From Cymbidium sinense (taxonomy: Eukaryota > Streptophyta > Magnoliopsida > Asparagales > Orchidaceae): DNA of 64,000 nucleotides. Both the position numbers and the translations under genes were made by a program. Location of the stretch: NCBI GenBank assembly GCA_021442155.1, contig CM038216.1:84168945-84232944 (forward strand), given 5' to 3'. Positions 10,522 through 22,199 of this stretch are shown here, in pieces; position 1 is the first letter of the stretch, and each line of letters starts with the position of its first letter. Below the pieces are notes generated by a model. That model worked only from the letters and a program-made list of their open reading frames with translations. It was not told where the DNA came from and made no database searches.

Positions 10522-12799
10522 CATAGGGTTTAGGTTTTAGTTTAGCTTTATTAGTTTTTGAGGCTTCAGATTATTTTTTTAATTTATTTAGTTACTTTAG
10601 GTTAGGTTTATGGTTTAGGGTTTTGGATTTAGGGTTTATGGTTTAGGGTTGAGGGTTTAGGGTTTTAAAAACAAAAAAAATTAAGGAAACTGGGAGGTTT
10701 ATGTTTATTTAGTTTATTTTTTATTTTTTTATTTTTAGTAATGTTTAATTTTGATTTTATTTAAGTTTTTATTTTTAAGTTTATTTTTTTAGTTTAGTTT
10801 AGGTTTTTATTTATTTTAATTTAGTTTAGTTTTGATTTTTTATTTTATTTTATTTTTAGTTTTAGGTTTAGGTTTAGGTTATAGTTTAAGTTTTTATTTT
10901 ATTTTATTTTATTTAGGTTTAGGTTTTATTTATTTATTTTATGTTTAGGTTTTATTTAGTTTAGGTTTAAGTTTCTAGGTTCCAAGGTTTTGGGTTTAGT
11001 GTTTATTGGAGTTTTGGTTTGGTGGTAGGGTTGGGTAGAGTATAGGTTTAGTGTAGGGTTTTAGGGTTTAGGATTTAATGTTAGGTTAGGGTAGATTTAG
11101 GTTAATTTATGGTTTAGAGTTTAGGTTAGAATTATTATTATTTTATTTAGGGTTTAGGGATTAAGGTGGGTTTAGTTAGGGTTTTAGCATTATTATTTAG
11201 GATTTAGGGTTAGTTTTAGTGTGTTAGTTTAGGGAGGTTTAGGTTTTTAAGTTTTTTTAAAAAAAAATGGTAGTCTTGGTTTATTTAGTTTATTTGAATT
11301 TTAATTTTATTTAGGTTTATTTTTTATTTATTTAGTTTAGTTTTTATTTTAGTTTATTTTTTAGGTTTAGGTTTATGTTTATGATTATTTTTTAGTTTTT
11401 ATTATCATTTATTTTTTTTTAGGTTTAGGTTTTATTTTTATTTTTATGATTATGTTTAGATTTTATTTCATTTTTTTATGTTTAGGTTTTAGGTTTTTAT
11501 TTTAGGTTTATTTTTTAGTGTTATTTTTTAGTTTAGTTTTACTTTCATTTTATTTTTTTAAGTTTAGGTTTTTTTTTATTTTTAGGTTTATGTTTAGTTT
11601 TTATTTCATTTTTTTATGTTTAGGTTTTAGGTTTTTATTTTAGGTTTATTTTTTGGTGTTATTATTTAGCTTAGGTTTAGGTTTATTTTCAGTTTATTTT
11701 ATTTTATTTAGTTTAGGTAGGTTTTGGCTATTTTAGGTTTAGGTTTTATTTAATTTATTTTAGTTTATTTTAGTTTAGGTTTAAGTTTATTTTCTTTTAT
11801 TTATTTTAGGTTTAGGATTTTATTTAATTTTCTTATTTTATTTTAGTTTTATTTTATTCTTATTTCAGGTTTAATTTTTATTTTATTAGGTTTCTTAATT
11901 TTAGGTTTATTTTGTTTTTTTAGCATAGTTTAGGTTTTTAATTATTTTATTTTAGTATAGTTTTTATTTTTTTATATATATTTTTTTTTTTAGGTTTAGG
12001 TTTAGGTTTAGGTTTTAGTTTACATTTTATTTTATTTTATTATTTTATTTTATTTTAGAATATTTATTTTGTTTTTAGTTATATTTAATTTAGGTTTTGT
12101 TTTTTAAGTTTCTCGGGTTTAGGCTTTAGTGTTGTAGGTTTTAGTGTTTAGGGTTTAATGTTTTAAGGTTTAAGGTTTAGGGTTTAGGGTTTAGGGTTTT
12201 ACTGTTTAGAGTTTAGTGTTTAGTGTTGTAGGTTTAGGGCTAGTTTTAGGGTTTAGGGTTAAGTCTTTTTTATTATTTTTATTTTTTTAAAATTAAGTAA
12301 ACTAGTAGGTTTAGGTTTATTTAGTTTATTTTTTATTTATTTTACTTTATTTTATTTTTTATTATAATTAGTTTTATTTTTATTTCCATTTTTAATTAGT
12401 TTTTATTTATTTTTATTTTATTTTAGTTTAGGTTTATTTTATTTTTATTTTAGGTTTAATTCTTATTTTATTTAGGTTTATTATTTTTAGTTTAGTTTAG
12501 GTTTTTATTTATTTTATTTTAGTTATTTATTATTTTTCTTAATTTTAGGATTATGTTTAGGTTTAGGTTTTTAGCTTTTTAGGGTTTAGGGTTTACGATT
12601 TAGGGTTTAGGGTTTGGGGTTTAAGGTTTAGGGTTTAGGGTTTACAGATTAGTGTTTTTGTTTTAGCATTTAAGGTTTAGGGTTTAGTGTTTTAGGGTTT
12701 AGGGATTAGGTTTAGGGTTTAGGGTTTTTATGGTTTAGGGTTTAGGGTTTCGGTTTTAAGTTTATAGTTCAAATTTTTGTTTAGGGTTTAGGATTTATG
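10522..12799 (+). repeat. Telomere-like matrix
   Basis: The standard GRP right flank runs to about 10,660, and a variant box (AAATTAAGGAAACTGG) lies at about 10,676-10,692. AT-rich TTTATTTTAGG repeat alternates with TTTAGGG-like blocks at 10,980-11,250, 12,120-12,270 and 12,580-12,800. Further boxes lie near 11,262 (degenerate) and 12,291 (AAATTAAGTAAACTAG). A 135-bp stretch is locally repeated: the words from 'aggttta.gtttttatttcatttttttatg' near 11,455 recur near 11,590. No genes seen. Confidence 0.83.
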
Positions 12800-13253
12800 T
12801 TTTTTTTAGGAGAGAACAAATTTAGATTAAACATTTTTTATTTTTCATTTGATCAACCAAGTAACACACCAAGTTTTCTAGGACATTAGTGACGACATAG
12901 ATCAAAAATTGGCATGCATAAAGCAAATCAAAAACCCTAGATAACTAAAACCGTCTCTACTGTAGAAAGACAGTTCCATAAGCGGCAGATTGACGTTCTT
13001 CAATTTCTCCAGTTCCCATCAAAACACCTCGACCTCTCTAGCAGCGGTATCCACCATCATATCCTCGATCTCTCCCTCCACCAATACCACGGATGTAACC
13101 TCCATCGCTCTTCTCGCCTCCATAATGACAAATACTCTGACCACCACTTCCATGTCCACCAATACCTTCAGACCCACCACTAGCACTACGATAATCAGAT
13201 CTAGACTGAACCAGTTGACGGTGATGTTCCTACCATCAATGTTCTATACATTC
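12800..13253 (-). pseudogene. GRP retrocopy 4
   Basis: This antisense GRP 3' fragment is recognised by alignment with the other copies: the 3' UTR words, the Gly-rich tract and the distal NITVN-like segment (damaged here) occur in the same order. Several small deletions shift the frame in the Gly tract. The forward Ser/Thr-rich open frame of about 100 codons over the same bases is a complement of GGN-type codons and not a gene. The module starts at a T run (12,800-12,807) and ends at 'ttcttatgg'. Confidence 0.85.
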
Positions 13254-15389
13254 TTATGGTATTGGTTTAGGTTTAGGTTTATTAGGTTTTAGGGTTTAGG
13301 TTTTTTATTTATTTTAGTTAGTTTAGGTTTAGGGTTGGGGTTTAGGGGTTTGGAGTTTAGTGTTAGGGTTTGGGTTTAGTGTTTGGGGTTTATTTTTAGG
13401 GTTTATGCTTTTTAGGGTTTAGGGTTTAGGGTTTATGGTTTTTTAGGGTTTAGGATTTAGGGTTTAGGTTTAGGGTTGTAAGTTTATGGCTTAGGGCTGG
13501 GTTTAGGGTTTAGGGTTTAAGATTTAAGGTTTAAGGTTTTTTTAGTTTATTTTTTATTTAATTTAGTTTATTTTATTTTATTTTTATTTATGTTTATTTT
13601 TTATTTTTTATTTTGTTTATTTACTTTAGGTTTATTTATTTTAGTTTTTTTATTTTAGTTTATTAGAGGTCAGGTTTAGGTTTACATTGTAGGTTTAGTT
13701 TAGGTTGTATGTTTAGTTTAGTGTTTGGTTTAGAGATTTAGAGAGAGCACAGATTAGTTTAGGTTTAGAGGGGTAGGATTTAGGATGGGGGTAGGAGTGG
13801 TTTAGGGTTTGAGGTTTAGGGAGGATATGGACATGGTGGGGAAGGTTGGATTTAAGTGGTGGTTAGGTTTAGTTTTAGGTTTAGGTTTAGGGTTGGTGGA
13901 GGGTAGGGTTTTAGGGAGGAGGGTTTATGGTTTATGTTAATTTAGGTTAGGGTTTAGTTTTAGGATTTATTGTTTAGGGTTGAGGGATTAGGGTTTAGGG
14001 TTTATTTTAATTAAAGAAACTAGTACATTTTGGTTTATTTAGATTAATTATTTTATTTTATATTTTTATTTAGTTTATTTTTAATTTTTATTTAGTTTAG
14101 TTTATTTATTTTTTATTTATTTAATTTAGTTTAAGTTTTTTATTTTAGTTTATTTTGGAGGTTTATGATTAGGTTTATGTTTATTTTCTTAATTTAGTTT
14201 TATTTTTATTTTATTTTTTAGGTTTAAGATTTATTTTTTTATTTTTAGGTCTAGGTTCAGGTTTTTATTTTACTTTTTTTAGATTTAGATTTTAGGTTTT
14301 TATTTTAGGTTTATTTTTAGGTTTTCTTTTTTAGTTTAGATTTTGGTTTATTTTCAATTTGTTTTATTTTATTTAGTTTATGTTTAGGTTTAGGTTTAGT
14401 TTATTTTAGGTTTAGTTTAGTTTATTTTTGTTTAAGTTTAGGTTTATTTTATTTCTATTTTAAGTTTAGGTTTTTTTTTAATTTAGGGTATAGGCTTTAT
14501 TTTTTATTTATTTTTAAGTTATATTTTATGGTTTATTGTTGAGGTTTAGGTTTTTATTTAATTTTTATTTTATTTTTTTGGTTTATTTTATGTTTTTTTA
14601 AATTTAGGCTTTATTTTTAGGTTTATTTTATTTTCTTAGTTTAGTTTAGTTTTTTATTTCGTTTATTTTATTTAAATTTTATAATTTTATTTTATTATAT
14701 TTTGAGGTTTAGGTTTTTATTTTATTTTTTTAAGTTTATATTTTAGTTTTTTATTTAAGGTTTATTTTTAGGTTTTCTTTTTTAGTTTAGGTTTAGATTT
14801 ATTTTTAGTTTATTTCATTTTATTTAGTTTAGGTTTAGGTTTAGGTTTTATTTATTTTAATTTAGTTTATTTTAGTTTAGGTTTAGGTTTATTTTATATT
14901 GTTTATTTTATTTTTATTTTTGGTGTAGGCTTTTTTTGGTTTAGGGTTTAATTATTATTTTTTAGGTTTAGGTTTTTATTTTATTTTATATAAAGGTTTA
15001 TTTTATTTATTTTACATTTAGTTTTTATTTTATTTAAGTTTTTTATTCTTAGGTTTAATTTTTTAGTTTAGTTTAGGTTTTTATTTATTTTCTTTAATTT
15101 TATTTTTGGTAGTTAATTTTATTTTATTTTTAGGTTTAGGATTAGGTTTTTATTTTATTTTATTTTATTTAGGTTAAAGTTTTTTATTTATTTTATTTTT
15201 AGGTTTTATTTTGTTTAGGTTTAGGTTTTTAGGTTTTTATAGCTTAGGGTTGTAGATTTTAGGGTTTAGGGTTTAGTGTTTAGGGTTTAGGTTTTAGGGT
15301 ATAGGGTTTAGGGTTTAGGGGTTTTAAGGTTTAGCATTTAAGTTTTAGGTTTAGGGTTCAAGTTTTAGTTTAGGGTATTGGGTTTTTGG
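13254..15389 (+). repeat. Telomere-like matrix
   Basis: TTTAGGG variants run from 13,254 to 13,540. A G-rich GGTTTAGGGAGG-type stretch lies at 13,670-13,990. A box AATTAAAGAAACTAG lies near 14,009. The AT-rich repeat from 14,030 to 15,230 contains the conserved block order shared with other units (around 15,000-15,210). TTTAGGG variants fill 15,240-15,390. No genes seen. Confidence 0.85.
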
Positions 15390-15850
15390 TTTTTTTTAAT
15401 AATGAACAAATTCATATTCAACATTTCTTCTTTTTGATTTCATCAACCAAGTAACACACCAAGTTTTTTAAGACACAAGTGAAGACATAAATAAAAAATG
15501 AGCACTCATAGAGAAAATCAAAAACCCTAAATAACTAGACTCATCTCTACTATAAAGACACAATTCCATAAGAAATAGATTGAATCGATCATTCTTCAAT
15601 TTCTCCCATCACAACCACCCCAACCTCTCGAGTAGCGGGATCCACCATCACATCCCCAATCTCTCTCTCCATCACCACCACGGCTGTAACCTTCGTCGCT
15701 CCTCCCGCTTCCATAACCACCATTGCTCTGACCACCACCTCCATATCGCCCACCACTACTACGATAATGGCCCCATCCGCCTTTGCCTCCATTACCAGAT
15801 CTAGATTGAGCTTGGTTGATGATGTTCCTGCCATCAAGGTTCTGCTAATT
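15390..15850 (-). pseudogene. GRP retrocopy 5, uninterrupted C-terminal frame
   Basis: This minus-strand copy has an open frame of 83 codons from 15,844 to the stop at 15,596-15,598. It begins QNLDGRNIINQAQSRSG, passes through glycine-rich repeats with GGYGSGRSDEGYSRGG and GGSRYSRGWGG segments, and ends DGRN-stop. One codon of NITVN has been lost in frame. An in-frame TAG lies just upstream (at the GGG of NGQ), and there is no start codon and no RRM, so I call it a pseudogene despite the open frame. It has the same 3' UTR as the others, ending in a T run at 15,390-15,397. The forward His-rich frame is its shadow. Confidence 0.9.
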
Positions 15851-18103
15851 TTTAGGGTTTAGGTTTAGGTTTAGTTTTATTAGGTTTTAGGGTTTAGGTT
15901 TAGGTTTAGGTTTATTAGGTTTTAGGATTTAGGTTTACTTTTTAATTTATTTACTTTAGGTTTAGGTTTAACATTGGGAGTTTAGGGCTTAAGGTTTAGG
16001 GTTTAGGGTTTATGGCTAGTGTTTAAGGTTTAGGGTTTAGGGTTTATGGTTTAGGGTTTAGGGTTGAGGGTTTAGGGTTTTAGGGTTTAAGGTTTAGGGT
16101 TAGGGTTTACTATTTAGGGTTAAGGGTTTTTTAGGGTTTAGGGTATAGGGTTGTAGGTTTAGTTTAGGGTTTAGGTTTTTTTTTTTAAATTAAGTAAACT
16201 AGTAGGTTTAGGATTATTTTGTTTATTTAATTTATTTTTATTTATTTTTTTATTTTATTATTTATTTTTATTTAGTTTAGTTTATTTATTTTATGTTTAT
16301 TTATTTTAGTTTAGATTTTTTATTTTTGTTTATTTTTTAGGTTTAGGTTTATATTTAAGTTTATTTTTTAGTTTAGTTTTATTTTTATTTTATTTTTTAG
16401 GTTTAAGTTTTATTTTTTATTTTTTAGGTTTATGTTTAGGTTTTTGTTTTATTTTTTTAGGTTTAGGCTTTAGGTTTTTTTTTTAGATTATTTTTTTAGT
16501 TTTATTTTTTAATTTCTTTTTTTTATTTTATTTATTTATTTAGTTTTTTGGTTGGTTATTTTTAGGTCAGTTTTATTTAGTTTAGGTTTAGGTTTATTTT
16601 AATTTTATTTTAGGTTTAGGTTTTTTTTAGTTTAGGGTTTAGGTTTTATTTTATATTTATTTTTAGGCTTTATTTTTAGGTTTTTATTTATTTTTGTTTG
16701 TCTTATTTTTATTTATGTTTAGTTTTTATTTTTTTTAGTTTTTTTTATTTTTTTTTTTTAGTTTAGTTTTTTTTATTTATTTTATTTTTAGTTTAGTTTA
16801 TTTTATTTTCTTTCTCTATGTTTTAGTTTAGGTTCTAGTTTATGTTTTATTTTATTTTATTTTTTTATTTTATTGTGGTTTAGGTTTTTAATTTTATGGT
16901 TTAGCTTTATATTTATTTATTCTAGGTTTTATTTAGTTTAGGTTTAGGTTTTTAGCTTTTTAGGGTTTAGGGTTAGTTTAGGGTTTAAGGTTTGGAGTTT
17001 AAGGTTTAGGGTTAGGGTTTTTTCTTTATTTATTTATTATTTATTATTATATTTATTTTTTAGGTTTATGGTTTTTATTTTGTTTAGGTTTATTTTAATA
17101 TTATTTAGGTATTTTATTTTTAGTTTAGTTTAGGTTTTTATTTATTTTATTTTAGTTTAGTTCTTTTTCTTTTTGGGTTTAGGCTTAGGTTTAGACTATA
17201 GTTTATGTTTTCATTTTATTTTATATTTTTATTTTATTTAGGTTTAGGTTTTCTTATTTATTTTATATTTAGGTTTTAAGTTTTTATTTTTTAGTTTAGG
17301 TTTAGGTTTATTTTTAATTTATTTTCTTTTACTTAGGTTAGGGTTTAGGTTAAGTTTATTTTAGGTTTAGGTATATGTTTTATTTATTTTAATTTAGTTT
17401 ATTTTATTTTAGGTTTAAATTAATTTTATTTTGTTTATTTTATTTTTATTTTAGGTTTAGGTTTTTTTTACTTTAGGGTTTAGGTTTTATTTTTTATTAA
17501 TTTTTAGGTTTTATTTTTAGGTTTATTTTTTAGGCTTAGGTACTTATTTAGTTTTTATTATATTTAATTTTAGGTTTATTTTAAGTTTATTTTATTTTTA
17601 TTTTACATTTAGTTTTTATTTTATTTAGGTTTTTTATTCTTTGGTTTATTTTTGTTTTTAGTTTAGTTTAATTTTTTATATATTTTATTTTAATTTATTT
17701 TTATTAGTTTATTTTATTTTATTTTTAGGTTTAGGTTTATGTTTTTTACTTATTTTTATTTTAGGTTTTAAGGTTTAGGTTTAGGTTTAGTTTAGGTTTA
17801 GATGGTTTAGTTTAGGGTTTTAGTGTTTAGTAGGATTTAGTGTTTAGGGTTTAGGTTTAGTGGTTTATGGGGGGGAGTGGTTAGTTTAAGTGGTGGGTTT
17901 GGTTTGGTTTTAGGGTTTGGTAGGGTGGGTTTAGGTAGTTTTAGGAGGGTGGGAGGGTTTAGGGGGAGGGAGTGGTTTAGGGTTTAGGGTTTGGGGTTAG
18001 GTTGGAGGGTTTAGGGTTAGGATGATGGTTTGTGGTAGTTGGTTTTATGATGGTTTGCCTATGGTTTTAGATTTTAGGTTTGGGTAGGGTTTTATTATTA
18101 TTA
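15851..18103 (+). repeat. Telomere-like matrix
   Basis: The GRP right flank (AATTTATTTACTTTAGG) is followed by TTTAGGG variants to 16,170 and a box AAATTAAGTAAACTAG at 16,186-16,201. The AT-rich TTTATTTTAGG repeat runs to 16,950 and 17,040-17,760, holding the conserved TTTACATTTAGTTTTT block near 17,610. TTTAGGG and GGTTTAGGGAGGG variants run from 17,780 to 18,095. No genes seen. Confidence 0.85.
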
Positions 18104-18508
18104 TTTTTTAACCAGAGAACAAATTTTTCAACATTTCTTCAGATTTCAACCAAGTAACACACCAAGTTTTCTAAGGCAATGTGATATAAAATAAAAAACC
18201 CTAGATTAGAATCGCCTCTACTATAGACATAGTTCCATAAGCAGAAAAGATCGCTCTTCGCTTTTCCAGCTCCCATCGTAACCACCCCGCTTCTAGTACT
18301 GGGGATCCACCTCATAAAGATCTCTCGCCCCACCACCGCCTAACCTCTGTTCCTCCTACCACCATAACCTCCACTGCTGCGACCATGACCTCCATATCCA
18401 CTAGCACCTCTAGATACCCCACTACCACTGTGATAACTGCCATCTCCACCTTCTCCTCCATCGTGATCTAGATCAATGGGACGCTTGTATGCCGCCATCA
18501 AGGTTCTT
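18104..18508 (-). pseudogene. GRP retrocopy 6, eroded
   Basis: This shorter copy has many small deletions in the 3' UTR and Gly tract. The distal end is altered: where other copies read ...GRNITV, this one has a GGCATACAAGCGTCCC variant on the minus strand. The order of words, the orientation and the left T run (near 18,104-18,109) match the other copies. The reading frame is destroyed. Confidence 0.8.
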
Positions 18509-19430
18509 GTTTGTTAGTTGGTTTATCGTGATTAGGTGGTTTAAGGTGGTTAAGGGGTTTCAGGGTTTGTGTTTAAGAGTTTTGGGTTTGGGGTTTGGGG
18601 TTTAGATTAGGTTTAGTTTTTAGGGTTTAGGGTTTTTAGGTAGTTGTGGATTTAGGAGTTTGGGGTTTAGTGTTTAGGGTTTAAAATTAAAGAAACCCAG
18701 GTTTAGTTTATTTAGTTTATTATTTTTTATTTAGGTTTATTTTTTTATTTTTAGTTTAATTAATTTATTTTATTTTATTTATTTTAGTTTTATTTTATTT
18801 ATTTTTGGTTTAGTTTTATTTTATTTTAGGTTTAGGTTTTGGTTTTATTTATTATTTTATTTTGGTTTTAGTTTATTTTAGGTTTTTTAGGTTTTATTTT
18901 TATTTTAGCTATTTATTTTAAGTTTATTTTATTTATTTTAGGTTCATATTATTTAGTTTAGTTTATAGCTTCATTTATTTTACCTTATATTTTAGTTTAG
19001 TTTATTTATTTTATTTTTTAATCATTTTTTTTGGGTTTTTATATTTTATTTATATTTATGTTTTATATTTAGGTTATTTAGGTTTATTTATTTATTCTTT
19101 TATTTTATTTTATTTTCTTTATTTATTTATTTAGGTTTATTAGTTTTATATTTATTTATTTTTTAGTTTTATTTTATTTTATTTTATTTTTTTTGAGTTT
19201 AGTTTAGTTTATTTTATTTTATTTTATTTATTTTATATTTTTTATTTTAGTTTATTTTTTTTATTTTAGTTTTAGTCTAGTTGGTTTAAGGTTTTTGGGT
19301 TTAAGGTTTAGGGTTTAGGGTTTTTAGTCAGGTTTGGGGTTTAGGTTTTAGGGTTGGGTGGTTTAGGGTTTAGGTTTTAGGTTTAGGTTTAGGTTTTAGT
19401 TTAAGTTTTAGTTTAGTGTTTAGGTTTTGG
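18509..19430 (+). repeat. Telomere-like matrix
   Basis: A short unit: TTTAGGG and GTGGTTTAGG variants, a box AAATTAAAGAAACCC near 18,683, a reduced AT-rich block (18,700-19,270) and TTTAGGG variants into copy 7. The GRP-to-GRP distance here is only about 1.3 kb, the shortest spacing among the large copies of the left block. No genes seen. Confidence 0.83.
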
Positions 19431-19868
19431 TTTTTTTAAAAGAGAATAAATTGATTCAACATTTTTCATTTCTTTCATCAACCAAATAACACTCTAAGTT
19501 TTTAAGATGAAAGCATGATATAGAAAGTGGGCACGATAGAGAAATTAAACACCCTAGATAACTTGAATCATCTCAATAAAGGCATAGTTCTATAAGAAGC
19601 AGATCGGATCGATCTTTCAATTTTTTGAGATAACCACCCTGCCTCTCAAAATGAATCCACCATCATATCTCCTATCTCTCCTCTACCACAAAACCATTAT
19701 AACCTCCACCCTCCTCCTCCATAACAACCATATTACTCCCACACCACCTCTATATCCACCAAGCATTCTCTAAGTCCCCACCACCACGATAACGCCTCCT
19801 CCTTCAGCCAGATCTAGTCTGAGCCTGGTTGACGGTGATGTTCCTGCCATCAAGGTTCTGCCCATTCT
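19431..19868 (-). pseudogene. GRP retrocopy 7
   Basis: An antisense GRP 3' fragment. The distal 70 bases are well preserved (GQNLDGRNITVNQAQ on the minus strand near 19,800-19,868), while the Gly tract has several small deletions that break the frame. It starts at a 7-T run (19,431-19,437) and ends at 'cccattcttaggg', the consensus truncation junction. Confidence 0.87.
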
Positions 19869-21653
19869 TAGGGTTTAGGTTTAGGTTTATTATGTTTTAG
19901 GGTTTAGTTTATTTTTTAATTTATTTAGTTACTTTTTAGGTTTAAGTTTAGGTTTGGGGTTTAGGGGTTTGGTTTTGGTTGTGGTTTATTTTTTTAGGTT
20001 TAAGTTTATGGTTGGTTTATGCCTTTAAGGTTTAGAATTGGGTTTAACTATGGTTTGTTTTTTAGGGTTTAGGGTTTAGGGTTTAAGGTTTAGGATTTAA
20101 GATTTATGGTTTTTTAAAAAAAAATAAGTCAACCAAAGTTTAGTTTATTTTTTTTATTTTATTTTTAGTTTTATTTATTATTTTAGTTTAAGTTTTATAT
20201 TTATTTTTTTTAGGTTTAGGTTTTAGGTTTTTTAGACTTTTCTTTTATTTTATTTTATGTGTAAGTTTTATTATTTACCTTTAGGTTTAGGTTTTATTTT
20301 TAGGTTTATTAGGTTTTATTTTTTATTTTTATAATTTTAGTTTAGGTTTTAGTTTATTTTAGTATTAGTTTTTTTTTATTTATTTTAGTTTAGTTTATTT
20401 AGGTTTATGTATTTATTTTATCTTGTTTATTTTATTTTATTTCTAAGTTTAGTATTTATTTATTTTAGGTTTTATTTTAGAATAATTTTTTTAAATATAA
20501 GTTTTTTTTAGTTTATTTTATTTTTATTTTACTTTATCTAATTTAGGTATTTATTCTTTATATTTAATCTTTAGTTTAGTTTATGTTTTATTTATTTATA
20601 GTTTCTTTTAGTTTATTTTATTTTATTTATTTAGGTTTAGGGTTTTATTTATTTTAGGTTTTAGCTATATACAGTTTTATTTAGTTTAGCCAGGTTTAAG
20701 TAGGGTCAGGGTTGTGGCTTTAGGTCAGTGCCCAGGCTTTAGCTTATGTAGCCCAGCTCAGTGTTTAGGTCATGGGTTTAGTTTAGTGCTCAGGGCTCAG
20801 CCTGGGGGGTAGGCTATTTAGGTCTAGGGCAAGTTTTAGGATTAGTGTCAGGTTTCTTTAGGATCTTTAAAAAAATAAACCCATTTATTAAATATGATTT
20901 TTATTTATTTTAGTTTATTTTATTTATATTTTATTTTAGGTTTATTTTTTATTTAGTTTATTTTATTTATTTAGGTTTATATATTTTAGTTTATTTAGTT
21001 GTTAAGTTTTATTTTATTTATTTTATTTTATCTTTAGGTTTAGGTTTCTTTGATTTTTGATAGTATTTTTTATTTTTTTTTATTTAGTTTTAGGTTTTTA
21101 GTTTAGGTTTAGGTTTAATTAGTTTATTTTATTTTATTTAGTTTAGTTTTAATTTAATAGTTTAGTTTAGGTTTATTTATTGCCTTAATTTATTTTAGTT
21201 TATTTATGTTTATCTATTTTATTTGTATTAGGTTTAGGTTTTGTTAGTTTGGGTTTATGTTTTATTTTATTTATTTTTTATTTATTTATGTTTTATTTAG
21301 TTTAGGTTTTATTTTTATTTTATGTTTAGTTTTATTTTATTTTATTTATGTTTTTATTTTAGGTGTATTTTATTTTAGTTTAGTTTAGGTTTTATTTATT
21401 TTATTTTAGTTTAGTTTTATTTTTTATTTGATTTTCTTTTAGGTTTAGTTTAGGTTTTTTAGTTTAGGTTTTATTTTATTTTGTTTTGTATGTTATTTAT
21501 TTATTTATTTATTTTTTTAGATATAGTTTAGGTTTAGGTTTAGGTTTAGGGTTTAGTAGGGTTTATGGGGGTTTAGTTTTAGGTTTAGCATTAGGTTTTA
21601 GTTTAGGGTTTAGGGTTTTTTATTATTATTTTTTTATTTTTATATTTTAAATA
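19869..21653 (+). repeat. Telomere-like matrix with a C-containing island
   Basis: The standard GRP right flank is followed by degenerate boxes near 20,118 and 20,868 and AT-rich TTTATTTTAGG repeat. At about 20,690-20,860 the words change to GCTCAGG/CCCAGG forms, one of three places where C reappears on +. TTTAGGG variants from 21,530 lead into a truncated GRP copy. No genes seen. Confidence 0.82.
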
Positions 21654-21714
21654 GAGAACAAATCCAAATTCAACATTTCTTCATTTTGATTTCATCAACC
21701 AAGTAACATACTAA
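21654..21714 (-). pseudogene. GRP retrocopy 8, remnant of the 3' UTR
   Basis: Only the last ~60 bases of the GRP 3' UTR remain (words matching 'atagagaaca', 'caacatttcttc', 'atcaaccaagtaaca'). The match stops at 'catactaag' (21,714), and the composite retrotransposon island begins in the next base. The continuation (ttttctaagacac...) is not found at the right edge of the island, so part of the unit was lost. Confidence 0.8.
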
Positions 21715-22199
21715 GGAAGTGAGGTAATGAAATGACCCCCTTGGGGCTAAAGCCTCGTTCCTGGATGTCCACTATATTCCCATTAGCATTCAATCTTGTA
21801 TAAATCAGCATATGAATAGAGGAAAGAGAACTCAACATTCATACACTTAAGCTATAAGCACATGCATTTCTTATGTATTTATAGCTAGCATCATAACACA
21901 TATTATTATTCATTTATAAGTTTTTGAAAAATACATTTGGATTTAATAGTGATAATAGCCACTCATATATTAAATTAAATCAACACATGCAAGCTTACAT
22001 AAAAAAACAATCCATTTTATTTTACTTGATTTTCAAAAGGTGGATGCTTGAATTGAAATGACATACCAAATTTAACATGATTGGAAAGAGGACAATCAAA
22101 TATAAGCATGTGATTCATTCAACCAAACTAGTTCTTAAGGACAATCAAATCAAACAAGATTATTTAAAGCAAACCAAAGCTTCTTTATTAATTAAGTTT

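Noticed and set aside
10231..10533. Ser/Thr/Ile-rich forward frame of 100 codons (also 12,990-13,292, 47,662-47,853, 52,134-52,367)
   Set aside because: These are complements of the glycine-rich GRP tract: GGN codons read from the other strand give Thr, Ser, Pro and Ala. The minus strand is the coding side.
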